Shown: in pieces, positions 5,451 through 13,335 of the stretch
How the letters are laid out: every line of letters starts with the position of its first letter
Numbering within the stretch: the stretch's first letter is position 1
From: Prevotella sp. UBA3757
GTDB taxonomy: Bacteria > Bacteroidota > Bacteroidia > Bacteroidales > Bacteroidaceae
Assembly (NCBI GenBank): GCA_002371715.1
Contig: DFGF01000168.1
Span: forward strand, 2,589 to 20,175
DNA length: 17,587 nt
Direction of reading: 5' to 3'
The notes under the pieces: generated by a model
The model's database searches: none
Seen by the model: only the letters and a program-made list of their open reading frames with translations
What the model was told of the DNA's origin: nothing
Position numbers and translations under genes: made by a program

Positions 5451-5458
5451 CGGCCACG

Positions 5459-6937
5459 ATGATACAGGACGAACTGACATATAGGATACGCGAAGCGTTC
5501 GGCCACACGCCGACCCGTGAGCAGCAGACGGCCATTGACGACTTTGCCCGATTCATGACCGACCGGCGGGAGCGCGTGGCGATGGTGCTCAAGGGCGCAG
5601 CCGGCACGGGCAAGACATCGCTGTCGGCGGCGATTGTCAAGGCGCTGGGGACGCTTGGCCAGAAACTGGTGCTACTGGCCCCGACAGGCCGGGCTGCCAA
5701 GGTGTTCTCGCTCTTTGCCGGACATGCAGCTTTTACCATCCATCGCCGCATATACAGGCAGAAAAGCCTGGAGGGCGGTTTCGAACTGAACTACAACGCG
5801 GCACAGGACACGCTGTTCGTGGTTGACGAGGCGTCGATGATAGCCAACGGGCAACAGCAGGGTGCTGTCAGCATCTTTGCCGGCGGCCAGCTGATGGACG
5901 ACCTGATCAGCTTTGTGTATAGCGGAAGGAACTGTCGGCTGATGCTGATAGGTGATACGGCACAGCTGCCGCCCGTGGGCGAGACGGAAAGTCCGGCTCT
6001 GCAGGAGAGCACGTTGAGCAGCTATGGTCTGCACGTGTATGAGAGCAGGCTGACGGAAGTGGTGCGCCAAAGTAGCGAGTCGGGCATCCTGTGGAATGCC
6101 ACACTCGTGAGGCGCATGATGGAGAGCGGCTGTTGGCAGTGGCCCCAGATTCGTTTCGAAGGCTTTGCCGACATCCGGTCCGTCAGGGGCGACGAGCTGA
6201 TAGAGGAACTGGCGTCGAGCTACAGTCGCGTCGGACTGGACGAAACTATCGTGGTGACCCGCTCGAACAAGCGCGCCAATATCTACAACGACGGTATCCG
6301 GCGCACGGTGCTGGACAGGGAGGACGTGCTGTCAAGTGGTGACCAGATCATGATAGTCAAGAACAACTACTACTGGCTGTCGGCCAACCAACCCCAGCCC
6401 TCGGCCCTCAGCCCTCAGCCCTCAGCCCTCAGCCCTCAGCCCTCAGCCGCCATGCCCCGCCAGACAACCGCCTTCATCGCCAACGGCGACAGGGCCGTGG
6501 TGCGCCGTGTGCGCCGTGAGCAGGAACTGTACGGTTTTCACTTCGCTGAGGTGACGATGGTGTTCCCCGACTATGACGACTACGAACTGACGGCTACCGT
6601 GATGCTGGACACGCTGACCTCGGAGGCTCCGGCACTGACGCGCGAGCAGCAAGACCTTTTATATAATAAGGTATTAGCGGACTATGCCGACATACCCACC
6701 AAGACGGAGCGCACGAAGCGGCTGCGTGAAGACCGCTATTATAATGCCTTGCAGGTGAAGTTTGCCTATGCAGCTACCTGCCACAAGGCTCAGGGCGGTC
6801 AGTGGGCGCATGTCTACGTAGACCAGGGCTACATGACCGACGAGATGCTGACCCCCGACTACTTCCACTGGCTCTATACTGCATTTACACGTGCCACGGA
6901 ACGCCTGTATCTGGTAAACTGGAAAAATCAAAGATGA
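5459..6937 (+). CDS. RecD-like superfamily 1B DNA helicase (AAA_30/UvrD_C_2)
   Basis: This 492-residue ATP-dependent helicase should unwind DNA 5' to 3' in repair or recombination. Motifs, numbered from MIQDEL: Walker A GAAGTGKT (46-53), Walker B DEAS (123-126), motif III LIGDTAQLPPVG (163-174), motif IV region VVTRSNKRAN (265-274), motif V ATCHKAQGGQW (439-449) and motif VI YTAFTRATERL (473-483). All key residues are present. There are no RecB/RecC partners or exonuclease domain, so it is the stand-alone RecD-like type common in Bacteroidota. The start is ATG 5459 because the promoter lies at 5419-5450. The stop overlaps the next gene (ATGA). Oddity: residues ~313-330 come from a 7-bp tandem repeat (Pro/Ser/Ala/Gln-rich), inserted just before the conserved FIANGD segment. 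Confidence 0.93.
   Translation: MIQDELTYRIREAFGHTPTREQQTAIDDFARFMTDRRERVAMVLKGAAGTGKTSLSAAIVKALGTLGQKLVLLAPTGRAAKVFSLFAGHAAFTIHRRIYRQKSLEGGFELNYNAAQDTLFVVDEASMIANGQQQGAVSIFAGGQLMDDLISFVYSGRNCRLMLIGDTAQLPPVGETESPALQESTLSSYGLHVYESRLTEVVRQSSESGILWNATLVRRMMESGCWQWPQIRFEGFADIRSVRGDELIEELASSYSRVGLDETIVVTRSNKRANIYNDGIRRTVLDREDVLSSGDQIMIVKNNYYWLSANQPQPSALSPQPSALSPQPSAAMPRQTTAFIANGDRAVVRRVRREQELYGFHFAEVTMVFPDYDDYELTATVMLDTLTSEAPALTREQQDLLYNKVLADYADIPTKTERTKRLREDRYYNALQVKFAYAATCHKAQGGQWAHVYVDQGYMTDEMLTPDYFHWLYTAFTRATERLYLVNWKNQR
6395..6448. repeat. 7-bp tandem repeat array inside the helicase gene
   Basis: Seven full CAGCCCT units (the second is CGGCCCT) plus a partial eighth. Because 7 is not a multiple of 3, three units encode the 7-residue repeat PSALSPQ, and gain or loss of one unit shifts frame before motifs V and VI. 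Confidence 0.9.
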
Positions 6938-7488
6938 TATATCTGAACGACGACTTGGAGACGTTTGACTGGCAGGCTGCCCTGCCGCTGCTGAGCGAAC
7001 AGCGACGCCAGCAGTGCTTGAAATTCAAGCACGAACTGGGACGCAAGACGTGTGCGGCGGCCTATCTGCTGCTCTGCCAAGGCCTACGCCGGGAATACGG
7101 TATTGAGGAACCACCAGTGTTTGAGTATGGCGAGCATGGCAAGCCCGCCATTGTGGGCCACCCGGAAATATGTTTCAACATGAGCCACTGCCGCGAGGCT
7201 GCACTCTGCGTGCTCAGTGACCGACCCGTAGGCGTCGACGTGGAAAGCATACGCCGCTACAGCGAAAGCCTGGCTCGCTATACGATGAACGACCGGGAGA
7301 TGCTGCTCATCCTGAAGGCCCGGCGCCCCGAAGTGGAGTTTACCAGATTGTGGACGCTGAAGGAGGCCGTGGTAAAACGTTCGGGCGAGGGCATCAGAAA
7401 CGACATGAAACACGTGCTGGATGGGTTAAAAGAAGCTAAAACCGAGATAAATGAAAAAAAATCTTATGTTTTTAGTATCGTTTATTGA
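6934..7488 (+). CDS. 4'-phosphopantetheinyl transferase superfamily protein (Sfp-like)
   Basis: This 184-residue enzyme is expected to move the phosphopantetheine arm of coenzyme A onto a serine of an acyl- or peptidyl-carrier protein. Visible motifs: GKPAIVGHPEICFNMSH (69-85), the Mg-binding GVDVE (100-104, D102 and E104), and W140-T-L-K-E-A (140-145) with K148. ATG 6934 overlaps the helicase stop (ATGA), so translation is probably coupled, although the two functions are unrelated. Length is a little short for the family; the region after the WTLKEA motif is only about 40 residues and turns AT-rich and Lys-rich. The catalytic core is complete. No carrier protein or synthase is nearby, so the partner is unknown. 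Confidence 0.9.
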   Translation: MIYLNDDLETFDWQAALPLLSEQRRQQCLKFKHELGRKTCAAAYLLLCQGLRREYGIEEPPVFEYGEHGKPAIVGHPEICFNMSHCREAALCVLSDRPVGVDVESIRRYSESLARYTMNDREMLLILKARRPEVEFTRLWTLKEAVVKRSGEGIRNDMKHVLDGLKEAKTEINEKKSYVFSIVY

Positions 7489-7497
7489 TTTTTTTAT

Positions 7498-7505
7498 TAA
7501 CTTTG
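7498..7505 (+). promoter_or_regulatory. candidate -7 element for the zinc metallopeptidase
   Basis: TAACTTTG fits TAnnTTTG and would start transcription near 7509, leaving a leader of about 35 nt. There is no good TTTG at the expected -33 distance, only T-rich sequence inside the end of the preceding gene. Confidence 0.45.
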
Positions 7506-7543
7506 TAGCCAGATAGTGAAATTCCTAAAACGTAGTAGACATT

Positions 7544-8413
7544 ATGAGACTTGACGGAAGAAGAGAAAGTTCTAACGTGGAAGACCGCCGCCGCATGACG
7601 GGCGGCAAGAAGGCTGGACTGGGTATCGGCGGTATCATCATTGCCATGGCGATAGCCTATTTTACGGGCGGCAATCCGTTGGAGGCCGGCATGCAGGCTG
7701 CCCAGCAGTCGATGGGCCAGAACACGGAGGTGAGCAGTGAGCAACGCGAGTTTACGGCTGAAGAACAGGAGTTGGCCAAGTTCTCAACGCAGATCCTGGG
7801 CGGTACCGAGGACGTGTGGTCGAAGATATTCAAGGAGAACGGCGCCACGTATCAGGTTCCAACCATGGTGCTGTATACTGACGGCACGCCGACGGCCTGC
7901 GGACAAGGACAGGCTGCCATGGGTCCCTTCTACTGCTCGGGCGACCAGAAACTGTATATAGACCTGTCGTTCTTCTCGACGATGAAGTCAAAGCTGGGGG
8001 CAAGTGGTGATTTTGCCTATGCCTACGTCATTGCCCACGAGGTGGGCCACCATGTGGAATACCTGACAGGTACGCTGCAGAAGGTGCACGAACAGATGGC
8101 GCGCCTCTCGCAGACCGAGGCCAACAAGTTGTCGGTGCGTCTGGAACTGCTTGCCGACTTCTATGCCGGCGTTTGGGCTCACCACGACAACAAGATGTTC
8201 CGTTCGCTGGAGGATGGCGACATTGAGGAAGCCATCAACTGTGCCGAGGTCATCGGCGATGACTACCTGCAGAAGAAGGCTCGTGGCTATGCCGTGCCTG
8301 AGTCGTTCAACCACGGCACGTCGAAGCAGCGCATGAAGTGGTTCAAGCTGGGACTTGAGACGGGCGACATCAGCAAGGGCACGACTTTCCAGTGCTCTGA
8401 TGCCGAGCTATAG
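7544..8413 (+). CDS. neutral zinc metallopeptidase, YpfJ/KPN_02809 type (PF04228-like)
   Basis: This 289-residue protein has a basic N-terminus (residues 1-23), one membrane span (about 24-40, AGLGIGGIIIAMAIAYF), a Gln-rich linker, and a zinc-peptidase domain facing the periplasm. The zinc site is H165-E-V-G-H169, with E166 catalytic. The downstream ELLADFYAG (201-209) likely supplies the third ligand, E201. ACGQGQAAMGPFYC (118-131) and LYIDLSFF (137-144) match the family. Two cysteines (119 and 131) could pair. Substrates are unknown for the family. Length is normal. It is read in the same direction as the following ROK genes, but the 84-bp gap shows no clear promoter, so cotranscription is possible. 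Confidence 0.9.
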   Translation: MRLDGRRESSNVEDRRRMTGGKKAGLGIGGIIIAMAIAYFTGGNPLEAGMQAAQQSMGQNTEVSSEQREFTAEEQELAKFSTQILGGTEDVWSKIFKENGATYQVPTMVLYTDGTPTACGQGQAAMGPFYCSGDQKLYIDLSFFSTMKSKLGASGDFAYAYVIAHEVGHHVEYLTGTLQKVHEQMARLSQTEANKLSVRLELLADFYAGVWAHHDNKMFRSLEDGDIEEAINCAEVIGDDYLQKKARGYAVPESFNHGTSKQRMKWFKLGLETGDISKGTTFQCSDAEL

Positions 8414-8497
8414 GGAAATATTCCTGACAGAGAGAGTGGGAAAATTCAATAATATTTTTAACACGACCATTATTTTTAAGACATCATACTACGAGAA

Positions 8498-9478
8498 ATG
8501 CTACAGAACCAACAGAAAACCCAAGTGGTGGGCGTCGACGCCAATATTGACAGAACCACGTTGGCCGTGGTGGACATACGTGGAAACATCATCAAGCAAG
8601 ACCATTTCCCTACGAGCGACTACCCGTTCGTAGGCGACTATGTATCCGTGCTGACGGAGCGCATCATGAACTTGGCCGAGCAGAGCGTAGGCTATGAGAA
8701 CATCCGTTCGGTGGGCATCAGTATTTCGAGCGGTAACTTCAGAACGGGCTGTCTGGAAAATGCCCCAAACATGCCGTGGAAGGGTGTCATTCCCCTGGCG
8801 GCCATGCTGCGCGACCAGTTAGGAATGGCTGTGGCCCTGGCCAATAATGCTCACGTCATGGCGCTGGGCGAACATGCCTTTGGTGCTGCCCACGGCATGC
8901 GTGACTTCGTGCTCATATCGCTGGGCAGCGGCGTGGGCAGCTGCCTGTGGTGCAACGGTCAGGTACATTTGGGTGCAAACGGTTTTGCCGGCGAGGTAGG
9001 CCATGCCTGCATCGTGACTGGCGGCCGACAGTGTAATTGCGGCAAGCAGGGTTGTCTGGAAGCCTACGCCTCAGCCCGCGGTATTTTGCAGACGGCTAAA
9101 GAAGTCATGGAGGAAAGCACGGAGTCCAGCAAGATGCGGCTGGTAGAGCGGCTGACGCCGCAAATCATCACCGAACTTTGCGAGAAGGGCGATGCGCTGG
9201 CCATTGAAACCTATCGCCGTACGGGTCATATCCTGGGTATTGCCTTGGCCAACTATGCCTCGCTGTTTAATCCTGAAGCTTTCATCCTGGCCGGCCCCGT
9301 CTCCAAAGCTGGTCGGTGGCTTCTGGAACCTGCCAGCGACTCGTTCGAGGAGCACGTGTTCCACAATCTGGTGGGAAAGGTCAAGCTGGTGATGTCGACC
9401 ATTGATGACGACCAGCGTAACGTCCTGGGAGCTTCGGTGCTGGCATGGGAAGTGAAGGAATACTCGCTGTTCAAGTGA
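8498..9478 (+). CDS. ROK family protein, paralogue 1 (probable pseudokinase)
   Basis: This is the first of three consecutive 326-residue ROK proteins. The sugar-binding frame resembles Bacteroidales glucokinases: ENAPNMPWKGVIPLAAM (87-103), GFAGEVGH (162-169) and GCLEAY (185-190). The zinc site is intact (H169, C179, C181, C186). Two parts needed for phosphorylation are altered. The usual DxGGT phosphate loop reads DANIDRT (14-20), and the catalytic Asp of the N-D-A motif is Asn (N116-N117-A118). The LGTGxGxG stretch reads LGSGVGSC (142-149). There is no helix-turn-helix, so it is not a classical NagC/Mlc-type repressor. A sugar-binding sensor or regulatory subunit is more likely than an active kinase. 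Confidence 0.88.
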   Translation: MLQNQQKTQVVGVDANIDRTTLAVVDIRGNIIKQDHFPTSDYPFVGDYVSVLTERIMNLAEQSVGYENIRSVGISISSGNFRTGCLENAPNMPWKGVIPLAAMLRDQLGMAVALANNAHVMALGEHAFGAAHGMRDFVLISLGSGVGSCLWCNGQVHLGANGFAGEVGHACIVTGGRQCNCGKQGCLEAYASARGILQTAKEVMEESTESSKMRLVERLTPQIITELCEKGDALAIETYRRTGHILGIALANYASLFNPEAFILAGPVSKAGRWLLEPASDSFEEHVFHNLVGKVKLVMSTIDDDQRNVLGASVLAWEVKEYSLFK

Positions 9479-9510
9479 ACGGCTGTCCAATATATATATT
9501 AAGGTATAAA

Positions 9511-9516
9511 GGAGAG
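9511..9516 (+). promoter_or_regulatory. Shine-Dalgarno-like site before the second ROK gene
   Basis: GGAGAG lies 6 nt before the ATG at 9523. The other genes in this window lack such a purine-rich site, as is usual in Bacteroidota. It follows an AT-rich stretch (9491-9509) in a 44-bp intergenic gap. Confidence 0.4.
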
Positions 9517-9522
9517 TGAGCA

Positions 9523-10503
9523 ATGATTGTAACGATAAAGAATAGAGTCTTAGGCATTGATGTCGGCGTGTCGAAAACGACCATCGCCGTGGTCGACCAG
9601 CGCGGTAATATTCTGGGAACTGATAGCTTTGCAACGTCGGACTATTCGGATGTCAACAGTTTCCTGGACGCGCTGAGCGAGCGCGTCGTCACCACGGCCG
9701 AGGCGTATGGAGGCTTTGAGTCTGTGCGCTCCGTGGGCATCAGTGCGCCAAGTGCTAATTATCTGACGGGCTGTATTGAGAATGCACCAAACCTGCCCTG
9801 GAAGGGAGTCATTCCTTTGGCCGCCATGCTGCGCGACCGTCTCGGACTGGCAGTGGCACTGGGCAACGACGCACATATTACATCGCTGGGCGAGCACGTC
9901 TACGGAGCCGCCCACGGCATGCAGAACTTCATTGTCGTGTCGCTGGGACACGGCGGTTTCGGCAGTTGCATTTTCAGCAATGGGCAGCCCCATCTTGGCT
10001 ATAACGGTTCGGCCGGCGAGATGGGACATACTTGTGTGGAGGACAACGGACGCCTGTGTACCTGTGGGCGTAAGGGCTGTATCGAGGCTTACGTCTCCGA
10101 CCGTGGCATTGCCCAGACGGCGCGTGAGGTTATGGATGAATGTCAGCAGGACAGCATGATACGACAGCTTGATCAGCTGACGCCTGCAGCCATAGCCGAC
10201 TGCTGTGAAAAGGGCGACGAACTGGCACTCGAGGTGTATCGCAGGACGGGCGAGGTGCTCGGACTGGGGCTGGCCAACGTGGCTACCATACTGGATCCTG
10301 AGGCCATCATCCTGACGGGCGAACTGACAGAGGTCTGCCAGTGGATGGTCAAGGCGACAAGGGAGTCGTTCGACCGCCATGTGTTCCGTAATATCAGCGA
10401 CAAGGTGAAGCTGGTGGTATCTGACTTGAAGAACAACGAACGCGACGTGCTTGGAGCCGCTGCATTGGCATGGACTGTCAAGGAGTACTCGCTGTTTAAG
10501 TAG
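9523..10503 (+). CDS. ROK family protein, paralogue 2 (catalytic Asp retained)
   Basis: This is the second 326-residue ROK paralogue, 44 bp after the first. It keeps the catalytic Asp (N115-D116-A117), a substrate segment ENAPNLPWKGVIPLAAM (86-102), GSAGEMGH (162-169) and the zinc ligands H169, C179, C181, C186. The phosphate loop is DVGVSKTT rather than DxGGT, and the second glycine loop is LGHGGFGSC with a one-residue insertion. It is therefore the best candidate of the three for a working sugar kinase, but still unlike a standard glucokinase. The C-terminus ends VKEYSLFK, as in paralogue 1. Substrate cannot be read from the sequence; glucose or a derivative is the family default. Confidence 0.88.
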   Translation: MIVTIKNRVLGIDVGVSKTTIAVVDQRGNILGTDSFATSDYSDVNSFLDALSERVVTTAEAYGGFESVRSVGISAPSANYLTGCIENAPNLPWKGVIPLAAMLRDRLGLAVALGNDAHITSLGEHVYGAAHGMQNFIVVSLGHGGFGSCIFSNGQPHLGYNGSAGEMGHTCVEDNGRLCTCGRKGCIEAYVSDRGIAQTAREVMDECQQDSMIRQLDQLTPAAIADCCEKGDELALEVYRRTGEVLGLGLANVATILDPEAIILTGELTEVCQWMVKATRESFDRHVFRNISDKVKLVVSDLKNNERDVLGAAALAWTVKEYSLFK

Positions 10504-10580
10504 AAGCAAAACGAGCGTTTCATTTAAGGAATGAGCAAGAATAAAGAGGAATCCAATGAATATTAACTAACTTACTGACG

Positions 10581-11561
10581 ATGGAACTGACGAATGTAAA
10601 GGACAGAGTGGTGGGCATTGATATTGGCGTGGCCGTCACGACTTATGCAGTAATCGACCTGCGAGGAGAAATCATAGCAAGCGACAGCTTTAGTACGTTC
10701 GACTATCCTAATGTTGACAATTTCCTGGCTGTACTGTGTGAAAAGGTGTTGCAACTGGTGGAGGAAAACGGCGGCTATCAGGCCATGCGGTCTGTAGGCG
10801 TCTGCTGTCCGAGCAGCAACTTCCTGACGGGCTGCATCGAGAATGCGCCAAACCTCCAGTGGAAAGGCATCATACCACTGGCGGCACTGATGCGCGACCG
10901 ACTGGGGTTGGCTGTGGCGCTGGGCAATAATCCGCAGTGTGTAGCACTGGCCGAGCAGGCCTTCGGACTGGCTCACGGCATGAAGGACTTTGTGGTTATC
11001 ACCTTAGGTTACGGCTTTGGCAGTTGCCTCTTCTCAAACGGAAAGATGCACCTCGGCACCAAGGGCTTTGCCGGCGAGGTAGGCCATACGTGCGTGGTAC
11101 CTGATGGACGTGTGTGCGGTTGCGGCAACGTCGGATGCCTGGAAGCCTATTGTGCCCACAAGGGCATTATCCGCACGGCTCAGGACTTGATGGCCGAGAG
11201 CCAGGAGCAGAGCCTGATGAGGCAGGTCAGCGAGCTGACGCCGAAGGTTATAGCAAGCCTGTGCGACCAGGGTGACGCGCTGGCCATTGAGACATTTAGG
11301 CGTACGGGTGAAATGTTAGGTTGCGGACTGGCCAACTATGCCTCTATTGTTAATCCGGAGGCTATTATCCTGACCGGCGGCATACCGCATGCTGGCAAGT
11401 GGCTGTTGGAGCCTACGGAGGAGTCGTTCGAGAAACACGTGTTCCACAACATCAAGGGACAGACAAAGATACTGGTCAGCAACCTGAAGGACTCGGAGCG
11501 TGAAGTGCTTGGTGCCTCGGTACTGGCATGGATGGTCAAGGAGTATTCACTCTTCCTATAG
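10581..11561 (+). CDS. ROK family protein, paralogue 3 (probable pseudokinase)
   Basis: This is the third 326-residue ROK paralogue, 77 bp after the second. The substrate segment is ENAPNLQWKGIIPLAAL (87-103), with GFAGEVGH (162-169) and zinc ligands H169, C179, C181, C186. The catalytic Asp is replaced: residues 115-119 read GNNPQ, so the Asp is Asn117 and the following Ala is Pro. The phosphate loop is DIGVAVTT and the glycine loop LGYGFGSC. It ends VKEYSLFL. Catalysis looks least likely here. The three genes probably arose by tandem duplication and may form hetero-oligomers, since ROK proteins are usually dimers; that is inference. Confidence 0.88.
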   Translation: MELTNVKDRVVGIDIGVAVTTYAVIDLRGEIIASDSFSTFDYPNVDNFLAVLCEKVLQLVEENGGYQAMRSVGVCCPSSNFLTGCIENAPNLQWKGIIPLAALMRDRLGLAVALGNNPQCVALAEQAFGLAHGMKDFVVITLGYGFGSCLFSNGKMHLGTKGFAGEVGHTCVVPDGRVCGCGNVGCLEAYCAHKGIIRTAQDLMAESQEQSLMRQVSELTPKVIASLCDQGDALAIETFRRTGEMLGCGLANYASIVNPEAIILTGGIPHAGKWLLEPTEESFEKHVFHNIKGQTKILVSNLKDSEREVLGASVLAWMVKEYSLFL

Positions 11562-11580
11562 CTACCAGTACCTACAGACC

Positions 11581-11597
11581 CCGGTTTCTGAAACTGG
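11581..11597. terminator. weak hairpin between convergent genes
   Basis: CCGGTTT-ctg-AAACTGG forms a 7-bp stem with one G-T pair, in the 38-bp gap between the third ROK gene and the convergent nucleoside kinase. There is no U-run on either side, so a bidirectional terminator is only a suggestion. Confidence 0.3.
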
Positions 11598-11599
11598 CG

Positions 11600-13288
11600 C
11601 TATATCCCCCGGTACTTGAAACTACTGCCGCCTACGAACTCGCGCATGATGCTCGTGGGCGGTATTTCTTTGTCGCTGACGGGCAGGAAGAAGTGGATGA
11701 ACTTCAGCAGCCGGTGGGCTTCAGCATACTCCGGACAGTTCTTGGGCACGCTGGCCAGGATGATTTCTGCATGGGTGCGCAGGACAGCAAATTCAATGTT
11801 GAGTGCCGAATTGAACATGGCGTCGGCAGTTTCCTGATACGGGAATATCCACTGGTCCTCGGCCTCGCAGACGTTTTTCCACTGGGCAATGGTCTGCTGA
11901 GCCGTGAAAGCTCCATTGTTGTAGTCGCGGATAATGCGGCGCAGCAGCCGGTTGTCGCGAACGGGTATCCAGTTGTGGTCGTCGAGCGATATGCTGGTCA
12001 GTGCCGAGATATACACCTTATATTTCACTTCCTCGGCAATCTGTTGCGTCAGCAGCGGGTTCAGGGCGTGAATGCCCTCGATAATCAATATGGTATCGTT
12101 GCCGAGTTTCAGCTTCTTGCCATTCCATTCGCGCTTGCCGGTGGTGAAGTTGTATTCGGGTATTTCGACGCGTTCGCCTTGCATCAGCCGTAGCAAGTGG
12201 TCTTCCAGCAGTTTGTATTCGACGGCCTCGATATTGTCGAAGTCGTAGTCGCCGTTGGGCAGTTTGGGCGTGTCGGTGCGGTTCACGAAGTAGTCGTCAG
12301 TCGAGAAGGATATGGGGCGCAGGCCGCAGGCCAGCAGTTGTATGCTGAGACGCTTGCAGAAGGTGGTCTTGCCGGACGACGACGGTCCCGTGATGAGCAC
12401 GATGCGCACGGGGTTCTGCTCGCGGTGGAAACGTTGGTCGATTTCCTCGGCTATTTTGACTATCTTTTTCTCTTGTAGGGCTTCGCTCACCTGAATGAGC
12501 TCCGAGGCGTGCCCGCGCATGATGGCCTTGTTGACGTCGCCGGCATTCGACAGCCGCATGATGATGTCCCAGCGCGTTTTCTCTGCAAACATCTCGAAAG
12601 TCTTGGGCTGGTCAACCTTCTCGGCCAGTCGCGAGGGGTCGTGCCAGTCTGGCACGCGCAGCAGCAGTCCCTGCTCGTAACGCTCCAGTCCCCATACGTT
12701 CAGGTAGCCCGCCGAGGGTACTAATGGGCCGTAGTAGTAGTCGACGGTATCGCCCAGCGTATAGTAGTCGCTGTAAATCTGGCCGCTGGTCTCCAGCAGT
12801 TTCACCTTGTCTGAGAATCCCCGTTCCTGAAAGACGCGGATGGTCTCCTCGTTGGTGGCTTCCGTCCGTCGGAAAGGCATGTCGAGGTTGATAATCTCGG
12901 TCATGCGCTTTCTGATGAGTTCCACGTCCTCATCGGTCAGCGGGTCGGTATTGCGTTTCTTGAAGTTACAGTAGAATCCGCGGCACAGCGAGTGCTCGAT
13001 GAAGAGTTTCGAGCCGGGGAAGACGTCCTGAGTAGCCTTGTAGAGTACAAAACTCAGTGAGCGCACATAGACGCGATGGCCTGAGCCTTCGCGCGCGTCG
13101 AGAAATTCGACGTCGCGGTTCTGATAGAGCCGGAACTTCAGCCCCTGCGACCTGTTGTTTACCTTTGCCGATACGACGGGGTATGGCAACTGGATGTCGT
13201 CGGCAAATTCCTGATAGACATCGAGCAGCGAACAGCCCTCAGGAAAGCTCTTGGTCACGTTATTGTTCTTGCAGCGGATTTGTAGCAT
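11600..13288 (-). CDS. nucleoside kinase (TGS-like/tRNA-SAD-like N-terminus with uridine kinase domain)
   Basis: This 562-residue fusion is typical of Bacteroidota and Firmicutes. Residues 1-65 resemble a TGS domain and about 66-240 the threonyl-tRNA synthetase second additional domain (HSLCRGFYCNF at 99-109). Residues 290-500 form a uridine kinase/phosphoribulokinase P-loop domain with Walker A GPSSSGKT (301-308), the STDDYFVNR segment (329-337) and IIEGIHALNP (398-407). It should phosphorylate uridine or a related nucleoside with a nucleoside triphosphate; the tRNA-synthetase-like part may be regulatory. The gene follows aroB on the same strand after 47 bp with no clear promoter between them, so the two are probably cotranscribed. 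Length is normal for the fusion. Confidence 0.92.
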   Translation of the reverse strand: MLQIRCKNNNVTKSFPEGCSLLDVYQEFADDIQLPYPVVSAKVNNRSQGLKFRLYQNRDVEFLDAREGSGHRVYVRSLSFVLYKATQDVFPGSKLFIEHSLCRGFYCNFKKRNTDPLTDEDVELIRKRMTEIINLDMPFRRTEATNEETIRVFQERGFSDKVKLLETSGQIYSDYYTLGDTVDYYYGPLVPSAGYLNVWGLERYEQGLLLRVPDWHDPSRLAEKVDQPKTFEMFAEKTRWDIIMRLSNAGDVNKAIMRGHASELIQVSEALQEKKIVKIAEEIDQRFHREQNPVRIVLITGPSSSGKTTFCKRLSIQLLACGLRPISFSTDDYFVNRTDTPKLPNGDYDFDNIEAVEYKLLEDHLLRLMQGERVEIPEYNFTTGKREWNGKKLKLGNDTILIIEGIHALNPLLTQQIAEEVKYKVYISALTSISLDDHNWIPVRDNRLLRRIIRDYNNGAFTAQQTIAQWKNVCEAEDQWIFPYQETADAMFNSALNIEFAVLRTHAEIILASVPKNCPEYAEAHRLLKFIHFFLPVSDKEIPPTSIMREFVGGSSFKYRGI

Positions 13289-13335
13289 AGTATTCAGGTG
13301 TTTTTTTGAAACATTCTTGGTCTGTATTTTCGCCG

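Noticed and set aside
5408..5458. Upstream ATG giving the helicase 17 extra residues
   Set aside because: This ATG lies 5' of the promoter elements at 5419-5450, and the extra residues do not match the helicase N-terminus.
9550..10509. 319-codon minus-strand frame opposite the second ROK gene
   Set aside because: A mirror of the ROK coding sequence, with His/Gln-rich noise and no family resemblance.
10531..10566. 11-residue micro-frame between ROK genes 2 and 3
   Set aside because: Too short to support; it could be a leader peptide, but nothing such as a hairpin or conserved residues backs this.
8498..11561. NagC/Mlc-type ROK repressors
   Set aside because: None of the three has an N-terminal helix-turn-helix; each begins directly with the ATPase-fold first strand.
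11528..12193. 221-codon plus-strand frame overlapping the end of the third ROK gene and the nucleoside kinase
   Set aside because: Antisense to the conserved P-loop kinase; no motif of its own.
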